Source: Salinilacustrithrix sp034522155 (GTDB taxonomy: Bacteria > Actinomycetota > Acidimicrobiia > Acidimicrobiales > Salinilacustritrichaceae). Taken from it: a stretch of DNA of 64,000 bases. The stretch covers positions 141,505-205,504 of the forward strand of contig JAXHLP010000014.1 in NCBI GenBank assembly GCA_034522155.1. Direction: 5' to 3'. Positions 54,949 to 61,358 of this stretch are shown here, one piece after another. Numbering within the stretch: position 1 is the stretch's first letter; every line of letters begins with the position of its first letter. The notes below the pieces were generated by a model, which made no database searches, had not been told where the DNA came from, and saw only the letters and a list, made by a program, of their open reading frames with translations. Both the position numbers and the translations under genes were made by a program.

Positions 54949-55497
54949 TCAGGGGCGGCGGCCGGTGTAACCGATCAACCGGTCGAGCAGGGCTGCGTCG
55001 TCGGGGACCGGCACCACCGGATCGAACCCCCACTGGCGATCCTCAGCGGGCACCACGGCCTTGAAGGTGTCGAACACGTACTCGGCGAGATCGTCGTCGA
55101 TCGAGAAGGCCAACCCCGTGGCCTGCGCCAGGTCCCAGGCGTGGGTCGCGTGATCGGCGATGATCACGGCCAGCGCCTTCTCGCCCGACACCTCGCCGAA
55201 GGGCATCTGGTGCGTGGCGGTGAGCACGTCGGGGGTTGCGGCGTCGCGCAGCGCGGCCACGGTCTGCTTCCAACCGGCGGCCGGTCCGTCGGCGAGCACG
55301 TCGGGCGCATCGTCGGGCGGGGCCTGGCCCCGCAGACCGCCGGCGACCATCTGGCCGCCCTGGCACACGTGCTCGAGCAGGTCGTCCACGGTCCATTCGG
55401 TGCAGGGGGTCTGCGCCGTGCGGTCGTCGGCGGTCAACTGGTCGATCAGGCCGGCCATGAGGCGGTCGGTCCGGTCGAGGGCGGTGGTGGCATCCAT
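54949..55497 (-). CDS. TIGR03086 family metal-binding protein
   Basis: 182 residues. DinB-like four-helix bundle: TPCTEWTVDDLLEHVCQGGQM, and ADHATHAWDLAQATG, matching the TIGR03086 and mycothiol-dependent maleylpyruvate isomerase family pattern with His ligands. ATG at 55497 has AGGAGA upstream. Third gene of the ArsR operon. Confidence 0.85.
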   Translation of the reverse strand: MDATTALDRTDRLMAGLIDQLTADDRTAQTPCTEWTVDDLLEHVCQGGQMVAGGLRGQAPPDDAPDVLADGPAAGWKQTVAALRDAATPDVLTATHQMPFGEVSGEKALAVIIADHATHAWDLAQATGLAFSIDDDLAEYVFDTFKAVVPAEDRQWGFDPVVPVPDDAALLDRLIGYTGRRP

Positions 55498-55550
55498 GGG
55501 GTCTCTCCTGTTCACGGGATCTGGATCGGGACTGGTCGTTGGTGCCGGCA

Positions 55551-55997
55551 TCAGCTGTCGCCGCCGCCCATGTCGACAGGGCCGGGCTCGCCGCCCTCGC
55601 CGGCGGTGACGAGGCGGCCGAGGAAGTAGGTCCAGCCCCCCTTGTGCTCGTCCTCGGGGCCGAGGGGCAGGCCGTCGTGGCGGAGCTCGACGATGGTCTC
55701 GTCGCCCTCGCTGGTGAGGGTGATGGTGACCGTCGTGGATCCGGGCGGGACCTCGCTCTGGCCTTCCCAACCCCAGGTGAAGGAGACGGTGTTGGGTCGG
55801 TCGACGGTGAGGTAGGTGCCCGAGGCGATGTCCTCGCCGGTGACGTTGAGCCAGAACTCGCCGCCCGGCGTGGGGTCGATCTTGGCGTCGGTGCCCATCC
55901 AGCGCAGCAGCTTGTCGGGGTCGACGAGGAAGTCGAAGACCTGATCGGGCGTGGCGCGGATGCGCTCGGTGAGCACGAGGGGTTCGGTGATGGTCAT
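55551..55997 (-). CDS. SRPBCC/AHSA1-like START-domain protein
   Basis: 148 residues. VFDFLVDPDKLLRWMG, then PGGEFWLNVTG and HDGLPLGPEDEHKGGWTYFLGRL, typical of AHSA1-like SRPBCC proteins commonly encoded with an ArsR regulator. Small hydrophobic ligands are likely. ATG at 55997 with AGGAGA upstream. Follows the ArsR gene directly (5 bp). Confidence 0.88.
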   Translation of the reverse strand: MTITEPLVLTERIRATPDQVFDFLVDPDKLLRWMGTDAKIDPTPGGEFWLNVTGEDIASGTYLTVDRPNTVSFTWGWEGQSEVPPGSTTVTITLTSEGDETIVELRHDGLPLGPEDEHKGGWTYFLGRLVTAGEGGEPGPVDMGGGDS

Positions 55998-56002
55998 GGG
56001 GG

Positions 56003-56326
56003 TCACTCTCCTGATCGTGGGTCGGTGGGTGGGTGGTCGCGCTCGACCTCGACCTTGAGGTTGCGCAGCGAGGTCCGCCAGAAGTCGTCGAGCCAGCGGC
56101 GGAGCTCGGTGAGGCCCTCGGGTCGGGCGCGGTACAGACGCTTCCGGCCATCCGCCCGGACGGTGACGAGCCCCGCCTCGCGCAGCACACCGAGGTGCTG
56201 GCTGATGGCGGGACGGGTCACGTCGAAGTGGCCGGCGATGTCGCTCGCCGTCCGCTCCGTGTCGCGGACGAGGTGGAGGATCTCCCTCCGGGTCGGTTCC
56301 GCCACGGCATGGGCGGCTGCGTCCAT
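56003..56326 (-). CDS. ArsR-family transcriptional regulator
   Basis: About 107 residues. Winged helix HTH: PTRREILHLVRDTERTASDIAGHFDVTRPAISQHLGVLREAGLV. No thiol metal site is visible. ATG at 56326 (MDAAAHAVAEPTRREIL) matches the usual start of the family. An upstream in-frame ATG at 56341 lies inside the putative -10 box, so it is less likely. First gene of a three-gene operon with the SRPBCC and TIGR03086 proteins. Confidence 0.9.
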   Translation of the reverse strand: MDAAAHAVAEPTRREILHLVRDTERTASDIAGHFDVTRPAISQHLGVLREAGLVTVRADGRKRLYRARPEGLTELRRWLDDFWRTSLRNLKVEVERDHPPTDPRSGE

Positions 56327-56336
56327 CACGGAGACG

Positions 56337-56376
56337 ACCATACGACAATGTGTAAGCGATGTCTAACGCTTCCTCG
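56337..56376 (-). promoter_or_regulatory. Promoter and operator of the ArsR operon
   Basis: Minus strand: TTAGAC (56361-56366) and TATGGT (56337-56342) with an 18-bp spacer. Transcription would start about 56330, so the ATG at 56326 would be leaderless or almost so. An inverted repeat (AAGCG ... CGCTT, about 8 bp apart, 56354-56371) overlaps the -35 and could be the ArsR binding site. Confidence 0.55.
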
Positions 56377-56462
56377 CGGTCGGGCGAGCGCCGGCCTCCG
56401 GGATCGATGGGTGCACCCCCGGGATCGTGTTCTATGCTTGGCCGCTCCCCTCCGGGGAACCA

Positions 56463-56536
56463 GCGCCCGTAGCTCAATTGGATAGAGCATCTGACTACGG
56501 ATCAGAAGGTTGGGGTTTCGAGTACCTCCGGGCGCA
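56463..56536 (+). tRNA. tRNA-Arg (ACG)
   Basis: 74-nt cloverleaf. Acceptor GCGCCCG/CGGGCGC, D-stem GCTC/GAGC, anticodon stem TCTGA/TCAGA with loop CTACGGA (anticodon ACG), variable AGGTT, T-stem GGGGT/ACCTC with loop TTCGAGT, discriminator A. All stems pair. The T-stem closing pair is U-A in place of the near-universal G53-C61. It is the integration site for the element that follows. Confidence 0.9.
56515..56536 (+). other. Probable attachment (att) core in the tRNA 3' end
   Basis: The 3' half of tRNA-Arg, T-loop to acceptor end, directly precedes a tyrosine integrase gene. Integrases of this class recombine at tRNA 3' ends, which stay intact, so a direct repeat of this segment should mark the far end. 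It is not seen again in the window. Confidence 0.4.
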
Positions 56537-56651
56537 CTGCAAAACTCCAGGTCACAGGGCATATCGTGATCGGGACGCACGGCTCGCACCCGGCCGTGAG
56601 AACCAGATGAGAACCGGGAGCCTCCCAACCGAATTTTCGGAGGTCCTTCTC

Positions 56652-57809
56652 ATGCCCAGGTTCACGGGTGTGTATCGAGCCGAGAACGGCTCGTGGTACT
56701 GCAAGGCCACGCTCGGCCGCGACCCGGTCGGTGGCAAGCGGATCCAGGTCACCAAGCGCGGGTTCCCCACCGCCGCCGACGCCGCTGCGGCCCGACGCAG
56801 GCTGCTCGAGGAAGCCGAGGCCGGCGATCGACCGGTGTCGGCTGGCCGGTCGCTGACCGTCGACGAGCTGCTCGACCTGTACCTCGACGGCATCGACGCC
56901 GACGGCCGCCTCGCCGCCAAGACCCGATACGACTACCGGCTCAACGCCGACGCCTACGTCCGGCCGCGGATCGGTCACCTCAAGGTCCGGGACCTGTCCC
57001 CGGAGGTGATCCTGGCCTGGCAGCGCGATCTGCTCGCCGGCGTCGGCACCAAGCGAGGCAAGCCGCTGTCGGCCAACACCGTCCGGCTCGCCCGGGCGTC
57101 GCTGGCCGGCGCGCTGAAGCTCGCCATCAAGAACAAGGTCCTGCCGTCGAACCCGCTGGCCGAGGTCGAGCGACCGAAACCGAAGCGGTCGATCCCCAAG
57201 CACTGGTCACCCGAGCAGGCGAGGGCGTTCCTGCGGTCCCAGGACGGCGACCGGCTCTACCCGCTGTGGGCGTTCCTGCTCGGCAGTGGCCTACGCATCG
57301 GCGAGCTGGTCTGGCTGCGCTGGGACAACGTCGACCTCGAACGCCGCCAGGTCCGCATCGTCGAGTTCGCCACCACGCTCGGCTACGAGCTCGTCGAGTC
57401 CGAGGGCAAGAGCGTCACGTCACGGCGCACGATCGACCTCGACGACGGCCTTGCCGGTGTGCTCCGGCGACAGCGTGAGCAGCAGCGCTTCGAGGCCCGG
57501 CGCGCCGGATACGAGACGACCGACTACGTCTTCACCAAGCCCAAGGGTGGCTCGTACCACCCACAGGACCTGTCGAAGACCCTGGCCGAGCTGTCGGTCG
57601 AGGCCGGACTCCCCCGGCTGACCGCCCACGGCCTGCGCCACACGAGCGCCACGCTCATGCTCGACCAGGGCGTCGCCCCCAAGGTCGCCGCCGAACGCCT
57701 CGGCCACGCCGACCCGATGCTGTTCCTCAGCCTCTACAGCCACGTCACCCCGACGATGCAACGGGAAGCCGCCAACGCCATCGGCCAAGCGTTGTTCGGG
57801 AGCAGTTGA
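56652..57809 (+). CDS. Tyrosine site-specific integrase
   Basis: 385 residues. An N-terminal arm-binding domain (RFTGVYRAENGSWYCKATL), a SAM-like core-binding domain, and the catalytic domain with Arg in GLRIGELVWL, HxxR in HGLRHTSATL and the Tyr in LSLYSHV. ATG at 56652 is fixed by GGAGG 8 bp upstream. Placed 115 bp from the tRNA-Arg. Full-length, so likely active. Confidence 0.94.
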   Translation: MPRFTGVYRAENGSWYCKATLGRDPVGGKRIQVTKRGFPTAADAAAARRRLLEEAEAGDRPVSAGRSLTVDELLDLYLDGIDADGRLAAKTRYDYRLNADAYVRPRIGHLKVRDLSPEVILAWQRDLLAGVGTKRGKPLSANTVRLARASLAGALKLAIKNKVLPSNPLAEVERPKPKRSIPKHWSPEQARAFLRSQDGDRLYPLWAFLLGSGLRIGELVWLRWDNVDLERRQVRIVEFATTLGYELVESEGKSVTSRRTIDLDDGLAGVLRRQREQQRFEARRAGYETTDYVFTKPKGGSYHPQDLSKTLAELSVEAGLPRLTAHGLRHTSATLMLDQGVAPKVAAERLGHADPMLFLSLYSHVTPTMQREAANAIGQALFGSS

Positions 57810-57942
57810 GCGTCGACGGGCGGGCCCTGCGTCGCCACCGACAGCGGGCGGTGCTTCGCCGCGACGATCGCCGATCTGCGCCATTCTCCCGCGCGAATGG
57901 TCGCGACTAACGAAGGCACGTAGGGGCGGCTTGTGGTGTCCG

Positions 57943-58806
57943 TCAGTCGATCGAGAACGAGACGTCGTTGACTCCGGGGCCCGTGAGCGTGGCGTCGGTT
58001 GGCGTGCACTCGACGTCCGGGTAGTTCCGAACATCGCCGCCAGGGAGTTCTCCTCGTTCGGTTGCGCGTCCCGACGCGAGGTCTATGGACACTGCTGACA
58101 TGGACATCGGACGGTCTGAGATACCCAACCCGGGGGAGGACACAGCCCAGAGCGTCTCAGCAGCAGCGCAGTACGTCGTGCGCGGGGAGTCGATGACCTC
58201 GTCAGACGCCTCAGCTGCGAGTCCTCGGATGGCCTCGGCGTCATACGGCTCGGGCCTCCAGTCGAACACGCGCTGATCGCCGGTGGCCGTGTCGAACGCG
58301 ACGATCGACGTCGTGCCGTTCTCGTTTGCGACCACGATCACTTCGTCGCCGACCGCGTGCACGGCCTCGACGTAGCCGTTCGGATCGAACGCACCTAAAG
58401 ACTCCACGCTCAGCGCGCCGGATCCGAAGTCGATCAGCGCAACCTGAAGCCCCTGCCGCTCACAGTCCCGCATGAGGCACAGATCACCAGCGAGCACAAG
58501 CCGGTCGTTGCCAACCTCGACACCCGAAGGGTTGGAGATGTCGCTGCCCCAAAGCTCGGCGACTTGATCCGGGTCGCCACCTACCTGCCGCACCGACAGC
58601 CGATAGCTGGTTGGTGATTGCGAGATGGCGAAGGAATCGACGCCGCTGATGTCGAGCGCATCGCCAGCCGTACCGGAAGGTTCCGTTGACGACCCAGCGC
58701 CGGTGGTGGCTGAAGAAGCATCTGTGCCCTCACTGCTTGAAGAGCCACACGCCCCCAAGAGCATGACGGCGACCGTCAGCACGACCTTGACTCTTGAGAG
58801 CCTCAT
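57943..58806 (-). CDS. Lipoprotein of unknown function
   Basis: 287 residues. Signal MRLSRVKVVLTVAVMLLGAC with lipobox Cys, then Ser/Thr-rich linker and a beta-rich mature part of repeated strands (ALIDFGSGALSVESLG, VVANENGTTSIVAFDTATGD), suggesting a beta-propeller-like fold. Codon third positions hold more A/T than the rest of the window, consistent with foreign origin. Start could be nine codons upstream (58833). Confidence 0.72.
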   Translation of the reverse strand: MRLSRVKVVLTVAVMLLGACGSSSSEGTDASSATTGAGSSTEPSGTAGDALDISGVDSFAISQSPTSYRLSVRQVGGDPDQVAELWGSDISNPSGVEVGNDRLVLAGDLCLMRDCERQGLQVALIDFGSGALSVESLGAFDPNGYVEAVHAVGDEVIVVANENGTTSIVAFDTATGDQRVFDWRPEPYDAEAIRGLAAEASDEVIDSPRTTYCAAAETLWAVSSPGLGISDRPMSMSAVSIDLASGRATERGELPGGDVRNYPDVECTPTDATLTGPGVNDVSFSID

Positions 58807-58924
58807 GATGGTTCGACGGATCGATAGCTGCATCCAGTTCCCACCACGGGAGATTGATGCTCCTATGGGTGTCAAGTCAATGTTTGGTCGTGTCGGCGAG
58901 GGGTTCGGGCAGGACAGGGAAGAG

Positions 58925-59075
58925 TCACTCGACGGGGCGAGGACAGGCTCTTATCAGGCCATCGATCACGCGCTCGCTGACGTGTGGGGTGTTGCTCGAG
59001 CAGCGGGCCGACAGATCAATCGTAAGCCAACCCGAAGGCGGCAGCCGGTAGTCGGGAGTCAGACCCGCTGCTCGA
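58925..59075 (-). pseudogene. Gene fragment next to IS110 element
   Basis: An open frame just beyond the transposase stop has protein-like composition (RAAGLTPDYRLPPSGWLTI, VIDGLIRACPRPVE) and ends with TGA at 58925, but its upstream part runs into antisense of the transposase. It looks like the 3' remnant of a gene cut by insertion. The 5' part is not recognised. Confidence 0.3.
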
Positions 59076-59081
59076 ACGATC

Positions 59082-60122
59082 TCAGTTCCGCGGGAGGGTC
59101 TTGTAGACCTCGCGGGCGATGTAGCGCTTGAGGATCCGCATGATCTCGCGTTTGGTCTTGCCCTCCTCGAGACGGCGGGCGACGTAGCGCTTGGTCTCGT
59201 CGTGGCTGCCCATGCGGGTGAGCGTGATCCTCCACAGCGCATGGTTGGCCTGGCGGTCCCCGGAGCGGTTCAGCCGGTGCCGGGTGGTCTTGCCCGACGA
59301 TGCCTGGATCGGTGACACGCCACACATGTGCGCCCATGCCGCTTCGGACCGGAGTCGTTCGGGGTTGTCGCCAGCGGCGATGAGCAACAACGTCGCCGTG
59401 TCGGTGCCGACCCCGTAGAGCGCGAGCAACTCCGGTGCGGTGGCGGCGACGAGCTCGGCGAGCAGCGCGTCGAGTTCCTTGATCTCGGCGTCGAGGTGCT
59501 GGATGCGCCGGCCCAGGATCCGCATCGACGTCTTGGTCGCGAACATCACGGGATCCGACCCGACCCGTGGCCGAAGTGCGGCAGCGGTGGCGCCGAGGTG
59601 GTTGCGGTGGACGCCGGCGAGGTGTTCTCGCGGGTCATCGGGTGCGGTGAAGCCCAGGTGGCGGATCTGGTTCATGGTGTTGACCCGCATCGACCGGGCC
59701 GAACGACGAGCAACGTTCAGGGCCCGGATCGCTTCCACGTTCCCGGTACGGGACTTGGTCAACCCGCTGGCCCGACCACCTTGTGCGGCTCGGGCTGCTT
59801 CGACCGCGTCGATCGGATCGGACTTGCCGGCCTGGCGGCGACGCTGCCGATTCGGCTGATCGACCTCCACGACCGGCACACCACGGCGAGCAAGAGCTCG
59901 AGCCAACGAAGCACCGTAGGAACCGGTGCCCTCGACGCCGACAAGGTCGACACACCCGAACGAGTCGAGCCAGGCGATCAACGCCTCGTTGCCGGCCACG
60001 GTCGTCGCGAACGACTCGACGCCCAACAGGCCTCCGATGTCATCGAGCGCAGCGGCAACGTTGACGTCCAGATGGGTGTCGACCCCGCCGGTGATCCGGC
60101 GGTCGACTTCTACGATGGTCAT
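59082..60122 (-). CDS. IS110-family transposase
   Basis: 346 residues. N-terminal DEDD RuvC-like domain (GGVDTHLDVN, VEGTGSYGASLARAL, SDPIDAVEAAR) and C-terminal Transposase_20 domain (LYGVGTDTATLLLIA, AHMCGVSPIQASSGKTTRHRLNRSGD) with the conserved Ser. Start ATG 60122 is preferred (weak GAGA upstream). Intact. IS110 enzymes use a bridge RNA to select target and donor. Confidence 0.93.
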   Translation of the reverse strand: MTIVEVDRRITGGVDTHLDVNVAAALDDIGGLLGVESFATTVAGNEALIAWLDSFGCVDLVGVEGTGSYGASLARALARRGVPVVEVDQPNRQRRRQAGKSDPIDAVEAARAAQGGRASGLTKSRTGNVEAIRALNVARRSARSMRVNTMNQIRHLGFTAPDDPREHLAGVHRNHLGATAAALRPRVGSDPVMFATKTSMRILGRRIQHLDAEIKELDALLAELVAATAPELLALYGVGTDTATLLLIAAGDNPERLRSEAAWAHMCGVSPIQASSGKTTRHRLNRSGDRQANHALWRITLTRMGSHDETKRYVARRLEEGKTKREIMRILKRYIAREVYKTLPRN

Positions 60123-60242
60123 GCCATCTCTTTTCTGTCGATGAGGGATGGCACGCACTCGCTGCGACGGCGGACTGTGCTGCGACGACCTGTTCCAGCA
60201 GGCCATCGCGTCACACCGTCGTTGCGGTGAGCGCCAGGGTCA

Positions 60243-60324
60243 GTCTCTGGAACCCGGTCGACGAGTCGTTACCAAGACAGCACCAGCGTCAAGGGCTGGA
60301 AGAGTCAGACCGGGAACCAGAGAC
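60243..60324 (-). ncRNA. Candidate bridge-RNA stem-internal loop upstream of IS110 transposase
   Basis: Two 17-nt arms (60243-60259 and 60308-60324) pair at 15 of 17 positions, with an internal AA/AA mismatch, and enclose 48 nt. In the IS110 group the noncoding end upstream of the transposase encodes the bridge RNA, which has long stems with internal loops. Position and structure fit, but no loop guide was matched to flanks. The rest of 60123-60566 shows no gene. Confidence 0.35.
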
Positions 60325-60566
60325 GCCTGACCGCAACGAGATCAAACCACCAGCTGGCGGACCACCGATCAGGCATAGATCCATAATCCCTGCCGGATCT
60401 GGACGCATCGCGCACACCGCCGATCGCTCAACGCTCGGGGACCCTGTCCCCTCACCAGACCGTCGACGCGACACCGCTAGGCAAGCTGACAGCAGCTCGA
60501 CCCCGCAGGGTCGGGCGCCCGAAGCTGACGCTGCACTTCTTTCACTTGCACAAGATGCTGCTCTGC

Positions 60567-60764
60567 ATGGGTGACGTGCTCGAAGTACGACCTGACGCAG
60601 TACAGGCCGACCAGCTCGACGAGTTCGAGCGGCTCCTCGAGTCCGTCGACACAATTGCAGCACGTCGGCAGAGACCACCGAAGACGAGGGACGAGATCAT
60701 CGAGCCGCTCGGCCGCCAGCTCCCGCTGACGGCTGAAGCCCTCCGCCACTACCTCACCCCATAG
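60567..60764 (+). CDS. Small hypothetical protein
   Basis: 65 residues from ATG 60567 (MGDVLEVRPDAVQADQLDEF), helical with acidic and basic stretches. Third positions are GC-biased through the middle, which supports coding, but no ribosome-binding site or family was recognised. An upstream TTG at 60546 gives a slightly longer version. May be a remnant. Confidence 0.35.
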   Translation: MGDVLEVRPDAVQADQLDEFERLLESVDTIAARRQRPPKTRDEIIEPLGRQLPLTAEALRHYLTP

Positions 60765-60804
60765 ACGGCACGGCCGATCGTAAGGTCCCTCAGCCGCCGA
60801 AGGG

Positions 60805-61023
60805 TCACACCGCGCCGACGTGATGGTGGGCGATCCACTCCTCGATCTCGTCGGGGTCGAATCGGAGCAGGCGGCCCCACTTGACGTAGGGGATGCGGCG
60901 TTCGTGGACGAGGCGGCGGACGTGGCGGACGGTGACGCCGAGGCGGTCGGCGACCTCGGCGATGGTCAGCAGCGACCGCGGCCCGGCGCGGTCGCTGTCG
61001 TGGTCAGTGGTGGTTGTGGTCAT
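60805..61023 (-). CDS. Excisionase-like MerR/HTH_17 DNA-binding protein
   Basis: 72 residues. LLTIAEVADRLGVTVRHVRRLVHERRIPYVKWGRLLRFDPDEIEEWI is the classic winged HTH_17 of element excisionases (Xis). Thr-rich N-terminus. ATG 61023 has GAGGAG 6 bp upstream. Likely controls integrase direction or element gene expression. Confidence 0.9.
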   Translation of the reverse strand: MTTTTTDHDSDRAGPRSLLTIAEVADRLGVTVRHVRRLVHERRIPYVKWGRLLRFDPDEIEEWIAHHHVGAV

Positions 61024-61321
61024 GGGTGCTCCTCGACGGTTTGCGGCTCCTACCCCTACGAGGCCTTTTGAGAGGCCGGAACCTCACGCCGGACCCTGTT
61101 GCAATCCGACGACGAAACGGCAGTGGCCCGTCGGACGAACCTCGCCCGACACGAACACGAAGCCGCCGACCGGCACCGACGGTCGCGAGCTGAACGACCG
61201 AGATCCGACCGTCGAAGTACCCGATGTTGTCCGTGATTGTCCGTCCGTCAGAAACGCCTGGACAGGCCCGTCGGTGCCGTGGGAAGTACCCGGAACAGGA
61301 ACCGGAGATGAGAACACGAGT

Positions 61322-61340
61322 GCAACCCCTGACGGGTTGC
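61322..61340. other. Hairpin upstream of relaxase, oriT candidate
   Basis: GCAACCC and GGGTTGC form a perfect 7-bp stem with a CTGAC loop, 18 bp before the relaxase ATG. TrwC-type relaxases recognise a hairpin next to nic, often just upstream of their gene. No T-run, so a terminator is unlikely. The rest of 61024-61321 holds only a weak GGCCT/AGGCC stem (61062-61077). Confidence 0.4.
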
Positions 61341-61358
61341 GCCGGGAGGCGAGTCGAG

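Larger units (their letters stand above)
59076..60340 (-). mobile_element. IS110-type insertion sequence (approximate limits)
   Basis: Transposase plus about 200 bp of structured upstream noncoding DNA. Family members lack long terminal inverted repeats, and no clear ends could be read, so the limits are only rough: right side by the point where the neighbouring gene fragment resumes, left side by the end of the structured region. Confidence 0.45.

Noticed and set aside
58625..59131. Plus-strand frame opposite the lipoprotein start
   Set aside because: It is antisense to the signal peptide and linker of the lipoprotein and lacks its own start signals.
60477..60749. Cys-rich minus-strand open frame opposite the small + protein
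   Set aside because: Codon third-position bias favours the + strand frame, and no motif or ribosome-binding site was seen for the minus frame.
61322..61340. Intrinsic terminator
   Set aside because: The stem has no following T-run on either strand and lies just before a start codon.
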